DNA from: a virus
Length of the DNA: 30,265 nucleotides
Direction: 5' to 3' (one strand)
IMG/VR virus record: IMGVR_UViG_3300034021_000868
Coordinates: 1 to 30,265 of that record
The notes beneath the pieces were generated by a model, which did not search any database, was not told the DNA's origin, and saw only the letters and a program-made list of their open reading frames with translations. The first letter of the stretch is position 1. Every line of letters starts with the position of its first letter. Of the stretch, positions 1 through 11,800 are shown in pieces. The translations under genes and the position numbers were made by a program.

Positions 1-168
1 GTGATTGCTCTTTCAGAAAGTCATGTTTCTTGTCATACTTGGCCAGAAAATGGGTGTTTAGCAGTCGATGTCTACACTTGCGGTGAAGGAAATCCCCGTT
101 TAATCGCCTTAGAAGTCTTAAAATACCTTAATTCCGACTCATACTCATTAAGAGAAGTAGAACGTTAA
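1..168 (+). CDS. speD: S-adenosylmethionine decarboxylase proenzyme, C-terminal part (5' truncated)
   Basis: The reading frame is open from base 1 and ends in TAA at 166-168, giving 55 visible residues; the N-terminus lies outside the window. SpeD decarboxylates S-adenosylmethionine to supply aminopropyl groups for spermidine synthesis. The visible part carries the family's catalytic signature: SESH with the serine (visible residue 7) that would be cleaved to form the pyruvoyl cofactor, a His five residues later within HTWPE (residue 12), and a Cys fifteen residues after that within YTCG (residue 27). This spacing matches the Ser/His/Cys triad of class II bacterial enzymes. The active site therefore looks intact. 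speD is a known auxiliary metabolic gene of marine cyanomyoviruses, which supports the host assignment. A hairpin-containing gap separates it from the structural genes, so it may be a separate transcription unit. Confidence 0.9.
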   Translation: MIALSESHVSCHTWPENGCLAVDVYTCGEGNPRLIALEVLKYLNSDSYSLREVER

Positions 169-176
169 ATAGACAT

Positions 177-196
177 AAGGAGATAGCAACCTCCTT
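177..196 (+). terminator. small hairpin after speD, possible weak terminator
   Basis: AAGGAG (177-182) can pair with CTCCTT (191-196) around an 8-base loop, followed by T and then an A/T stretch. The stem is only 6 bp and the T-run is short, so it may be a weak terminator or processing site. The AAGGAG has no start codon at a usable distance, so it is not an obvious ribosome binding site. Confidence 0.35.
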
Positions 197-206
197 TATA
201 AAAGTT

Positions 207-227
207 CTGTTTTATTCGTTAAAACAG
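207..227 (+). promoter_or_regulatory. 8-bp hairpin touching the ribosome binding site of the next gene
   Basis: CTGTTTTA (207-214) pairs perfectly with TAAAACAG (220-227) around the 5-base loop TTCGT. The 3' arm ends inside AGGAG (226-230), the Shine-Dalgarno sequence for the ATG at 236. The fold could end upstream transcripts or dampen initiation of the 80-residue gene. No T-run follows, so a regulatory or mRNA-stability role is at least as likely as termination. Confidence 0.45.
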
Positions 228-235
228 GAGCTAAA

Positions 236-478
236 ATGTCAAATCTACCCGTCGATAGAGACAAAAATTATATGTATGATATGTGGGGAACTGATCGCTT
301 AATCACAGATTATGTCGATGTTCCTCAAAAAAGAGTCATTCAAGAGGTTATGCACGATACAGCACCCAAACATGACTTTAAAAAACAAGTGGAGTTGCAT
401 GAAAAGATTCGAAATGATGAAGATTATGATGATTGGGACTATGGAACTGAACCAGTCTATGGATCTTCTTGGAAATAG
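236..478 (+). CDS. hypothetical protein upstream of gp25 (80 aa)
   Basis: The protein has 80 residues and starts at an ATG preceded by AGGAG at a 5-base spacing. I do not recognise a domain. It is rich in Asp, Glu and aromatic residues, with an acidic DYDDWDY stretch at about residues 63-69 and a C-terminal VYGSSWK tail. There is no signal peptide or membrane segment. It lies between speD and the gp25 baseplate gene on the same strand, which suggests a small late or virion-associated protein. That is inference from position only. It is a real gene rather than a chance ORF because it has a good ribosome binding site, fills the space between two clear genes, and ends two bases before a late-promoter-like sequence. 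Confidence 0.75.
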   Translation: MSNLPVDRDKNYMYDMWGTDRLITDYVDVPQKRVIQEVMHDTAPKHDFKKQVELHEKIRNDEDYDDWDYGTEPVYGSSWK

Positions 479-479
479 G

Positions 480-487
480 AATAAATA
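480..487 (+). promoter_or_regulatory. T4-type late promoter (AATAAATA) for gp25
   Basis: AATAAATA matches the T4 late -10 consensus TATAAATA at 7 of 8 bases. It lies 21 bases upstream of the gp25 ATG, close to the spacing of the perfect late boxes elsewhere in the window (19-22 bases before two other genes). It is less certain than those because of the first-base mismatch and the AT-rich background. Confidence 0.55.
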
Positions 488-508
488 AAGAAGAAATTCT
501 ATGTCCTA

Positions 509-910
509 ATGACAGTAAATAGGGTATCTAGATCATTTAAAGATATTAGTTTATCTTTTGAACCTCATCCAATTACTAAAGACTTACCCATTTTGAAGAA
601 TGAGAATGCGATTATTCGTTCCATTCGCAATTTAGTTGAAACGATTCCAACAGAAAGATTTTTTAATCTGACTCTTGGTTCAAATGTTCGTTCAAGTCTT
701 TTTGAATTTGTTGATTTTGGAACTGCATCGGTCATTCAAGACCAAATTCGTCTGACTATTCAGAATTTTGAACCAAGAGTTCAAAATGTTTTAGTACAGG
801 TAAACCCAAGTCCAGATACAAATGAGTTTGAAATTACAATTACCTTTGATATTATAGGGCAAGAAATTCCTACACAACAATTTTCATTCATATTAGAGGC
901 AGCAAGATAA
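509..910 (+). CDS. 25: baseplate wedge protein gp25
   Basis: The protein has 133 residues, against 132 for T4 gp25. gp25 is a baseplate wedge subunit that binds gp6 and nucleates sheath polymerisation; it belongs to the gp25/TssE family. Family hallmarks seen here are the early IIRSIRNLVETIPTER stretch (about residues 35-50), the F-x-x-x-LGSNVRSSLFE segment (52-66) and the conserved EPR motif at 88-90 within QNFEPRVQNV. The C-terminal half is a beta-rich I-T-I-T-F-D strand as in T4. The start at 509 overlaps the stop of a three-codon mini-ORF (ATG TCC TAA, 501-509) in a TAATG arrangement. gp6 begins one base after its stop. Confidence 0.93.
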   Translation: MTVNRVSRSFKDISLSFEPHPITKDLPILKNENAIIRSIRNLVETIPTERFFNLTLGSNVRSSLFEFVDFGTASVIQDQIRLTIQNFEPRVQNVLVQVNPSPDTNEFEITITFDIIGQEIPTQQFSFILEAAR

Positions 911-911
911 A

Positions 912-2858
912 ATGCCTTTTACTAAGTTTTCTAATTTAGATTTTGATCAGATAAAGACATCTATCAAAGACTATCTCCGTGCAAATTCCAATTTTACGGA
1001 TTTCGACTTTGAAGGGTCTAATTTTTCTGTTTTAATTGATACCTTAGCATATAACACTTATATTACAGCATTTAACTCAAATATGGTCGTAAACGAGTCC
1101 TTTTTGGACTCAGCGACCGTAAGAGAAAATGTTGTTTCTTTAGCTAGAAACATTGGGTACGTACCTAAGTCTAGAACAGCATCAAGTGCGGTTGTTTCGT
1201 TCACAGCGCAACCAACGACCTCGACATCGACATTAACATTACAATCTGGATTAGTTTGTACTGGTTCCGCTGGTGGCACATCATACGTGTTTTCAGTTCC
1301 AGAAAACATTACAGCAAGTGTTATCAACGGTACAGCGACGTTTAGCAATATTACTCTTAAGGAAGGAACTTTTCTCAGAAAACAGTTTACAGTAGATGGA
1401 TCACTAGATCAGAGATTTATATTAGATAATTCGTTCATAGACACGACTACAATTCGTGTATACGTAAAATCTCCAAGTAACACAGGATTAGGAAACTTAT
1501 ATACTCTTGTAGATAATATTTTTGAAATTGGTTCAACATCTGAAACCTATCTGATTCAAGAAGTTAAGGATGAAAAATATGAGATTCTTTTTGGAGATGG
1601 TAGATTTGGTAAGAAACTTGAAAACAATTCAATTATTACCGTAACGTATATTATTACTGATGGTAAGAATGGAAATGGCGCGAATGCTTTTAGTTTTGCC
1701 GGAACATTCAAAAACGAAAATGATGCTACCGAGATTATAAACAATACGATCACTGTTACAACAATACAATCATCCCAAAACGGATCTGATATTGAAAGTA
1801 TACAATCAGTTAAATCGTATGCGCCTAGATTGTACGCATCACAATATCGTGCAGTTACATCTAGAGATTATGAATCTCTTATTAAATCCAAAATTTATGA
1901 AAATGCAGAATCAATATCTGTAGTTGGTGGTGAAGAACTCAGTCCACCACAGTTTGGAAAAGTTTTGATTAGTATTAAACCTAAGAATGGAACCTATGTT
2001 TCAGACTTTGATAAGCAAGAAATCAAAAACAAATTAAAGCAATATACAGTTGCAGGAATTAATCCTGAAATTATAGATCTTAAAGTTCTTTATGTTGAAA
2101 TTGATTCATCAGTTTATTACAATTATTCTCAAGTTGGAAGTGTTGAAGATCTCAAGACAAAAGTAATTTCTTCTCTAAATTCATATGCACAGTCACCAAA
2201 TTTAAATGCTTTTGGTGGAAGATTTAAGTACAGTAAGGTTCTGCAAGTTATTGATAACACCGATGCTGCAATTACTTCTAACATTACAAAAGTAAGACTC
2301 AGAAGAGATTTAAAAGCATTAATCGATGCTCCAACTCAATATGAGATTTGTTTTGGTAATAAATTCCATATAAACCCTGAAGGAAAAAATATTAAATCAA
2401 CTGGATTTAAGATATTTGGAGAACCAGAAACAGTTTATCTAACAGATACTCCAAATAAAGATTCCAAAGGAAATTTAGATGGTAGTGGAAAGGGAACGAT
2501 ATCGATTGTTAAAGAAACTCCTGTTGTTACAGGCATAGGTACAACAACAACGTTTAGTACCTTGGTCATTGTTAAGTCTGCAGGAACAGTAGACTATTCT
2601 TCTGGTGAAATTTTATTAAATGGAGTAACCATTACAGAAACTTCTTTAGGGCAAGATATTATTGAAATACAAGCGTTCCCAGAGTCTAATGATATCATCG
2701 GACTCAAGGATCTTTATCTATCTTTTAGCATATCAAAAAGCAAAATAAATATGATTAAAGATGTTATTGCTTCTGGCGATGATGTCTCTGGAACTATGTT
2801 TTCCACTAATAGTTACTATAGATCAAGTTATTCGAACGGGGAATTAAAGAGGTCATAA
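912..2858 (+). CDS. 6: baseplate wedge protein gp6
   Basis: The protein has 648 residues, close to T4 gp6 (660). gp6 forms the iris-like ring linking wedges in the baseplate and belongs to the baseplate J-like family. The N-terminus (FSNLDFDQIKTSIKDYLRAN, then DTLAYNTYITAFNSNMVVNESFLDSATVRENVVSLARNIGY split over about residues 45-90) is the typical gp6/J opening. Central residues carry ILFGDGRFGKKLENN (about 225-239) and, in the 310-350 region, the YAPRLYASQYRAVTSRDYE segment seen in J-like proteins. It starts one base after gp25, with GAGG inside the end of gp25 as ribosome binding site. Codon use around 1180-1350 is richer in GCG, TCG and ACG than in the following genes (52 G/C in bases 1181-1300, 43%). 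Confidence 0.92.
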   Translation: MPFTKFSNLDFDQIKTSIKDYLRANSNFTDFDFEGSNFSVLIDTLAYNTYITAFNSNMVVNESFLDSATVRENVVSLARNIGYVPKSRTASSAVVSFTAQPTTSTSTLTLQSGLVCTGSAGGTSYVFSVPENITASVINGTATFSNITLKEGTFLRKQFTVDGSLDQRFILDNSFIDTTTIRVYVKSPSNTGLGNLYTLVDNIFEIGSTSETYLIQEVKDEKYEILFGDGRFGKKLENNSIITVTYIITDGKNGNGANAFSFAGTFKNENDATEIINNTITVTTIQSSQNGSDIESIQSVKSYAPRLYASQYRAVTSRDYESLIKSKIYENAESISVVGGEELSPPQFGKVLISIKPKNGTYVSDFDKQEIKNKLKQYTVAGINPEIIDLKVLYVEIDSSVYYNYSQVGSVEDLKTKVISSLNSYAQSPNLNAFGGRFKYSKVLQVIDNTDAAITSNITKVRLRRDLKALIDAPTQYEICFGNKFHINPEGKNIKSTGFKIFGEPETVYLTDTPNKDSKGNLDGSGKGTISIVKETPVVTGIGTTTTFSTLVIVKSAGTVDYSSGEILLNGVTITETSLGQDIIEIQAFPESNDIIGLKDLYLSFSISKSKINMIKDVIASGDDVSGTMFSTNSYYRSSYSNGELKRS

Positions 2859-2859
2859 G

Positions 2860-5800
2860 ATGATAAAAACGGGTTTTGAATCCAGAGTAAAAGTACAGCA
2901 GGTACTTGAAAATCAACTTCCAGAATTTATTTTGGAAGAAAGCCCCAAAACTTTAGATTTTTTAAAGCAGTATTATATTTCGCAAGAATATCAGGGCGGT
3001 CCTACAGATATTTCTGAAAATCTTGATCAGTACTTAAAACTTGATAATCTAACTCCAGAAGTAGTTAATGGATTTACTGGATTAACTACAGATATTACTG
3101 CTTCTTCTGGAATCATTACAGTTACATCGACGAAAGGGTTTCCTTCTTCATATGGTTTATTGAAGATTGATGATGAAATAATTACATATACTGGAACTTC
3201 CGCAACTACATTTACTGGTTGTATTCGTGGATTTTCTGGTATTACCAGTTATCATAAAGATTTGAATTATGGAGAATTAGTATTCTCAACATCAAATCAG
3301 GCATCACACGTTGGACTCTCTACAGTTCAAAATCTAAGTTCACTCTTTTTAAAGGAATTATATAAAAAATTAAAATATACATTAACACCAGGATTAGAAG
3401 ATATAAATTTTGTTTCTGATTTGAATGTTGGCAACTTTATTAAAGAAGCAAGAACTTTATATGAATCAAAAGGAACTGATGAGTCTTTTAGAATTCTCTT
3501 CAATATCCTATTTGGAGAAACTCCAAAAGTAATTGATTTGGAGCAGTTTCTATTAAAACCATCATCTGCAACATATGTTAGAAGAGAAGTTGTAGTTGCA
3601 GAGGCAATTTCTGGAGATCCTCTAAATCTTGCTGGACAAACAATTTTCAAAAATAATGATCCTAGCAGTACAGCATCAGTATCTGAGGTTGAAATTATCA
3701 GAAGAAGTGGAAAAACTTATTATAAACTTTTTCTTTTTATTGGATATGATGATGCGTTTCCAACAGTTACGGGAACCTTCAACATTACTGGCAATACAAA
3801 AAATATAGAGACAGTTAGTGTTGGTAGTTCTGTCATTACAGTAGATTCTACAATCGGATTTTCTACATCTGGAAAAATCTACTCCGGTAACAATATCATT
3901 ACATATACGAATAAAAGTATAAATCAATTTTTTGGTTGCTCTGGAGTTACAACACAAATTACAACTGGATCGGTAATAAGGTCCGATGAGATATACTATG
4001 GATATGAAAATGGTGATTTAGAGAATAAAGTAGAATTAAGACTCACTGGAGTTTTATCAAAATTTAATCCCATAGAGCAAAATTCTCCAATTAATCCAGA
4101 CGAAGTTATATCTGTTAAGAGTGTTGGTGAAATTATTAAAAATCCACAAACTAATCCTTCTTATAAAGAAATTTTTGCAAATAGTTGGATCTACAATACA
4201 AGTTCAAGATATGAAATCGATACATTCTCCTCTGGAACAATCTCTCAAGTTGTATTAAAGAGCGACATTGATAAATCTAGCCTTAAAATAGGAGATTACA
4301 TTGAAATTTTAAATAGAGATTCTCAAACTGTTGTAGCATCTAATCTTTTAGTAACTCAAATTACAGGAAAACAAGTTACAACTAGTAGTTCTTTTACTTT
4401 GAACCAAAGTTTTAATTATGATATTAGAAGAAAACTTAAAAATGCTAGTTCTTCAAGCGTTCCTCTGGAGTTTAGTCCAGTAACGGCAGAGATTCAGAAT
4501 GTTTATAATCAAGATAATGAATACATGTATGTTGCATCTAATTCATTACCATCATATCAAATAACAAAGTCAATTTTTTCATATAATGCTTCTGGAGTAG
4601 CAGGACTCGACGAAGATAGTGGTCTATATTCAACTATAACATTTAGCACTCCAGTCTCATTTTTAACTGGAAGTGAGATATACTATACACCATCCCAATC
4701 ACCAATTTCTGGATTATCTGAAGGTGTATATTTTGTTGAACTTGTAAGTGGATCTGGAAATCTTCAAATTAGATTGTATAATTCACTATCTGTGATTGGA
4801 ACAGTTAATTACGTTAGTTTTGGATCACTGACCACAGGAACTCATAACTTTGTTCTTAGAACTCAGAAAGAAAAAGTTCTTTCTCCACAGAAAATATTAA
4901 GAAAGTTTCCACTTTCATTTAATATGGGAGACGGTCAATCCGTTCTAACTGAACCAGGTTCGATTGGAATGTTAATAAATGGTGTAGAAATTATAAGTTA
5001 TAAGACAAATGATAAAGTTTATTATGGACCTCTAGAGTCGGTAAGTGTATTAAATGGTGGAAGTGGATATGATGTAATTAATCCGCCTTTACTAGAATTT
5101 TCTTCTGGAAGTGCTTTAATTCAACCAGTTATAAGTGGTTCTCTAGAGACAATCTATGTCGATCCTCAAGATTTTGATGTAGATGTGATTGTTTCTGTTA
5201 CCTTAACTGGCGGTAACGGATCTGGAGTATCATTTCAACCTATTGTAGATAAGAGAAGTAGAGAAATTGAATTTGATGCAAGACAGATATCAGATGGAGG
5301 TGGAGTAGACACCACATTTGAAACAATTACATTTACGTCAAATCATAATCTTATAAATGGTCAACCTGTCATTTATAGTCCAGGAAATAATCCATCAATT
5401 GGAATCGCAACTTTCCAAGGGTTGGATTTTGATAGTGGCGAAACTTTAAGGAATGGGTCAACTTATTATGCAAAATATGTTAATGACAGAACAATTCAGT
5501 TGTATCAGTCATTAACGGATTACAATTCTGGAATTAATACCGTAGGATTTACTACAATTGGAACTGCTGGAATTCAAAAGTTTTTAACGGAACCAAAAAA
5601 TACTCTAACACAAATTAAAATTATTAATGGTGGAAGTGGATATACCAATAGAAAACTTAGAGTTACTTCTTCAGGAATTTCTACAATAAATGATTCCGTT
5701 TCTTTTATCAATCATGGATTTAAGGATGGTGAAATAATTGTATATTCAAACACAGGAATTTCAACGACTGTTTCCACCCCGATTTCTGGATTATCAACAT

Positions 5801-8800
5801 CAAATCAATATTACGTTCTTAAAATTGATGATGATACATTTAGACTTGCAGATGCTGGAGTTGGAGCAACTATAACTTCAAACTATACAAGGAAAAATTA
5901 TGTAAGTCTTGGATCAACGGGAACTGGATATCATATTTTTAATTATCCACCTATATCTTTAAATGTAGAATATAGTGCTGTTGGTTTAGGTAGTACTCAG
6001 TCTAGAGGATCTATAGTTGCAACTCCTATTATAAGAGGAAAAATTATTGATACTTATGTTTATAATAATGGATCGGATTATGGATCGAGTATTTTAAATT
6101 ATCAAAATAAACCAACCATTAGTATCAAAAATGGAAAATATGCACAACTTGTACCTGTTATAGTTAATGGTCAAATAAGAGATGTATCTATTCAATATGG
6201 TGGTGTTGAATACTACTCAACACCAGATTTAAGAGTTGCTGGGATTGGTACTGGGGCGGTTCTTAAACCAGTAATTACCAATAATAGAATCACTGATGTC
6301 GTCATAGTTAACTCTGGTTCTGGATATTCTCAAGATACTACAAGCATCTCCGTAGTACCTTCAGGAAAGGGTGTAATATTTGATCCACAAATAAGATCAA
6401 TTACATTAAATAATAATTTCTTATATGACGATGTTAATGATAGTGCTACCATTTCTAATGAAATTATTAGATCTTCATATAATAATTTGCAATATGCAAT
6501 TTCAGGATATTCTGGACTCGCACAAAATGCTTTTGGTGATACTGGAGCATCTCACTCACCAATTATTGGATGGGCATATGATGGAAATCCAATTTATGGA
6601 TCATATGGATATTCGGATCCAAAAAATAAGAACTCTGCAATTAGAAGACTTACTTCTGGATATTCTTTAGACACTAATTATATTTCTAACCGTCCTTCTG
6701 GATTTGCTCCAGGATTTTTTATAGAAGATTATAAATTTACAAATTCTGGTGATTTGGATGAATATAATGGAAGATTCTGCATAACTCCAGAGTTTCCAAA
6801 TGGAGTTTATGCCTATTTTGCGACTTCAATAGTTGATGGAAATGGAAATACTGTTGGAATCTTCCCCTATTTTATTGGAAATAGATATCGTTCTAAGTTC
6901 ATTAAAGAAAATGAAACATTAAATCAATCCTTTGATTTCAATAATTCAAGTTTAATTAGGAATACTTTCCCATATAAAGTTAAAGATACTTATGCAAACA
7001 ATGATTTTCTTTTAGAATCTAATGAATTTATTAATCAATTATCAGTAGTTGAATCCGTCACTAAAGGCAAAATAGATTCTTATGAAATTGTTGATTCTGG
7101 TGATAATTATAAGGTGGGAGATTCATTAATTTTCGATGAAAGCACCAGCGGCGGTGGTGGATTAGTTGCTCAAGTTTCAAGAGTTAATGGAAAAGAAATT
7201 GAAAACTTACAAACAAGTATATTATCTTATGATGATGCATTATTCACTTGGCAAGATGGTGGAAAAATTAAGATAAAAGTTTCTCCAAAACACGAATTAG
7301 AAAACTTAGATTATGTAAGTATTTCTGGATTTTCAACGACACTGAGTGATGTTAATGGTTTTTATCAAATTGGAGTCACATCTTATACATCCACATTATC
7401 TAGAGACATTCCTGCTTATTCGACAACTGGAATTGTAACTGATATCTATGTTGCTAATATTCCAAATAATATTTCTGTTGGAAGTAGTATTGGTATTGGA
7501 TCCGAAACATTTTCTTTATTAAACATTTTCGAATATGAAAATGTTCTTAGAGTTTCTAGAAATACATCTGGCGGTATTCATACATCAACATCTGTAGTTT
7601 ATTTTACTCCAGATTCTTTTACTGTTAATAAAAAAACAGATTACTTTGAATCTAAGGATAATGATATTGTTTATTTTAATCCCAAAAAAGCAGTTGGTGT
7701 TGGAACCACCAGCGGACTTGGCATTTCTGTAAACTATAATATAGGAAATCGTATTAGTTCAGTTTATATACCAACACAATCTTTATATCTTCCAAATCAT
7801 CCATTCAAAAATAATCAAGAAGTAATTTTAACTAAACCAGGAACCGCCTCTGCTATATCTGTAGCAAATACATCTAGTTCTACTGCATTTGATCTGCCAT
7901 TTAGTGGAAACGAACAAACTGTTTATGTTATCAAAAAATCTGTAGATTTTATCGGAATTACAACTCAAATCGGATTAACTACAACTACTAATGGTTTGTA
8001 TTTCATCTCCAACGGTTCCGATGACTATCAATATTCAATAAGATCTAATTTCTCCCAAATAAAAGGTGACATTCAAAGAGTTACATCAGTTGTATCTGTA
8101 TCGACAAGTCATCAATTAAACAATGGAGATGAAATTCAATTAACAGTTAAACCAAATCTTTCTGTTGGTATTGGAACATCTACATCAATAAAAGTTTTAT
8201 ATGACTCTAATGAAGATAAGTTAATAATTAATCCTGTTCAATTTACTTCATCAGGTATTAACACTGTTGCTAATCAGATAACAATTTCAAATCACGGATT
8301 TAAAACTGGTGATAAGGTTATTTACAAATCAACATCAGTTGCATCTGGTCTATCAACTGGAATTTATTACGTTTATAAAGTTGATGATAATTTAATTAAA
8401 CTATGTCAGACTTATACTGATTCTATTTCTAATCCACCTTTATTTGTTGATATCAATTCAGCACCTGCAGTTACACATAGATTATTACCAATTAATCCAA
8501 GTTTAGATATAATTAAAAATAATAATGCGATATTTGATCTTTCAGATACTTCACTTTCTGGATTTAGATTTAAAATATTTTATGATAGGGAATTAAAAGA
8601 TGACTTTATTTCTGTAGGAACTACAAGTATTTTTTCAATATCAGGTGTTGGAACTGCTGGTGTATCGACAAATGCTTCTTTAACAATTAATTATGATGAT
8701 AAATTACCATCTTCTTTATTCTATGGGTTAGAAAAATCTGGAGTAGTAAGTATTCCAGATTTAGAGGTTCAGAATTACTCTCAAATTAATTTTATTGATA

Positions 8801-11800
8801 GTCATTATCATAACAAGTATAAAATCTTTGGAGTTAGTGACACTACATTTAAAATTTCTTTACCAATTTCTCCAGAAAATTACAATTATTCTAAAACAGA
8901 ATGTGATGAATTAAAATATGATACTTCATCTTTAACCGCTTTTGGTGGAGTATCTAAAATCAGAACTATTTCTCCCGGTTCCAACTTTAGTAAACTACCA
9001 ATTTTTGATGGAATAGGATCAACCTCAGGAAGCGGTGCTTATATTATACCACAATCTAATAGCATTGGTAAAATTAATAATGTTAGAATTTTAAATGAGG
9101 GATTCGAATATTCTTCAGATAAAACTTTAAGACCAGAAGCATCTATTGCTAAATTTTTAATCATTAAAGATTCGAATGAAATTGTTGATATTGATGTTTC
9201 TTTTGGTGGTAGAAATTATACGTTCCCACCTAATTTAATCGTTGTAAATTCTGTTACTGATACTAGGGTAGATTCTGGATTTTTAACTCCAACAATTGAT
9301 GGGACAGCTATTACTTCAGTTACTATAAATCAAAAACCAAAAGGATTGCCTCAATTAAATTCTAAAATTATTGCAATTAATAATGATAATGGAGTTGGAA
9401 TTCAAACAGTACAAACATCAGCAACAGGAATTGTTACTTGTTTCTTAGTAACTCCGTTTACAGGATTTGTTACAGAACCTTTTTCAGTTGGAGATAAAAT
9501 TTTTGTAGAGGGAATTTTAAAGTATGGAACTGAAGGGGATGGATTTAATTCTGCAGATTATGGATATAATTTCTTCACAGTTTCTACCTACGCAAATTCT
9601 GGTACTGAACTTCCAAGAGTATTAGAATTTGATTTAAATGAATTAAAAGAATCTGCAAATCCAGGTATTGCCCAAACAATAACCACTGGAATTTATGGAA
9701 CAATAGTAAATTATAGCAATTATCCAAGATTTTCAGTAAGTCAAGAATTTTCAAATTTTATTCTTGGTGAGTCGTTGCAAGTTAGCACAACACTTGGATA
9801 TGTTAATAGTGATCTTAAAATTACAGAAAGTAATAAGAATTATATTAAAATTTCTGGTTCATATGAATTAGTAACAAATCAAACTGTCCGTGGAACGCAA
9901 TCTGGAACAATTGCTACAATTAGTGAGATAAAAGAGTCTGTAGGTCAATTTGAAGTAAATTATTCCACACCACAGAATATTGGTTGGTCAGATGATACTG
10001 GAAAACTTGATGAGGATATTCAAGTAATTCCAGATAATGATTACTACCAAAACCTTTCATATTCGGTAAAGAGTAACCAAGAATGGGTAGACATTGTAAG
10101 TCCAGTTAATAGTCTTTTGCATACAAGTGGACTTAAAAACTTTTCAGACACTCAGATAGTAAAAAATGCTGGAATTGGAATTACTGCAAATCAATATGCA
10201 GATTTTGTATATAATTTTATAGATGAAAATAGAGTTGATACTATTAACAACTTTGATTTAGTAATAGATGTTGATACTGATGGTAATAGTTCAAGATTTT
10301 TAAAGTTAAAAAATAGAAGATTAGCAGATTATATTGAATGTAGAACAAATAGAGTTCTTAATATTGATGATATTAGTTCTCAGTTTACAGAGACTAAAAC
10401 TGATTTTGATTTAAATTATCAAGGTACACCTATTTTTAGAAAAGTATTTGATCCTACAGATTCCACTGCAGTTAATTTATCAACAGGACAATTTAGTATT
10501 TTAAATCATTTCTTTAGTACTGGAGAGGAATTGATCTATACTTCAGGATCAACAACTCCAGGATTTGCTTCAACATCTGTTGGTATAGGATCAACTTTGA
10601 ATAATGTGGGAGTTGTAACAAATATTTTACCATCCACAGTTTATGCAATTAAAATTGATAATAATAACTTTAAGATTGCAACAAGAAAAGAATATGCTTT
10701 AGCAAATCCAGCGATTGCTGTAACATTCACCACAGTTGGTGCAGGAAATTCTCACCAATTTGAAATGAGTAAAAAGAATGATAAATCGATTATTTCTATC
10801 AATAATATTGTACAATCACCAATAGCATATTCATTACTCAATTATACAGTCAATAGTGGCGGGCAGATAGGTACTGCATCGACAACTTTTGCACTTAGTG
10901 GAATATCATCAATCACTATCGGTGATATTTTAAAGATTGATAATGAATATATGAAAGTGATTAGTGTTGGATTTGGAACATCATATTCCGGTCCAGTTTC
11001 ATTTGCAGGTACATTTCCTTTGGTTACAGTTCAGAGGGGATTTGTAGGATCATCTTCAACGACACATTCAGACTATAGTTCAGTTTCTCTTTATAGAGGT
11101 ACGTTCAATATTGTAAATAGCAAAATTTATTTCACTGACGCACCAAGAGGAATAACAACATCACAGTACTATACCAATACCTTTGGACTACCAGAACCAA
11201 CTTCAGTATTTAATGGTAGAGTATTTTTGAGAAAGGATTATACAACTAACCAAGTCTACGACAATGTTTCCGAAAGATTTACTGGAATTGGTCAAACTTA
11301 CACCTTAACTGTAAATGGTATTAACACAGTTGGTTTAGGAAGCACTGGTGGAAATGGTATTGTATTCATTAATGGAATATTCCAAACTCCAACAACTGAA
11401 AACAACTCACAAAATAATTTTACAATAGTAGAAAACAATACACTAGGCATCAGTAGTATTGTATTTTCTGGGATTACGTCATCAAATGGATCAACATACG
11501 TATCTGTCGATGATGTTAATGTTAATCAACTTCCAAGAGGTGGTTTAATTGTTTCCCTCGGATCAACACCAGGGCTTGGGTATGCACCTTTAGTTGGTGC
11601 TTCAGTCACTGCAATTATTGGTGTTGGTGGAACGATTGTTTCCATTGGAATTGGAACAACTGGAAATTGGGGGTCTGGATATAGAACTCCTGTTACAATC
11701 TCAATATCGGAATCTGGTCATGCTGGCACATCGGCAACAATTACATCCAATGTTGGCGCTGGTGGAACATTATCATTTAATATTATTAACGCAGGAACTG

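Noticed and set aside
3327-3957. Minus-strand ORFs of 93-107 aa, and similar ones at 1058-1348, 12277-12576 and 29878-30213
   Set aside because: All are shadows of clear plus-strand structural genes, with low-complexity or implausible composition.
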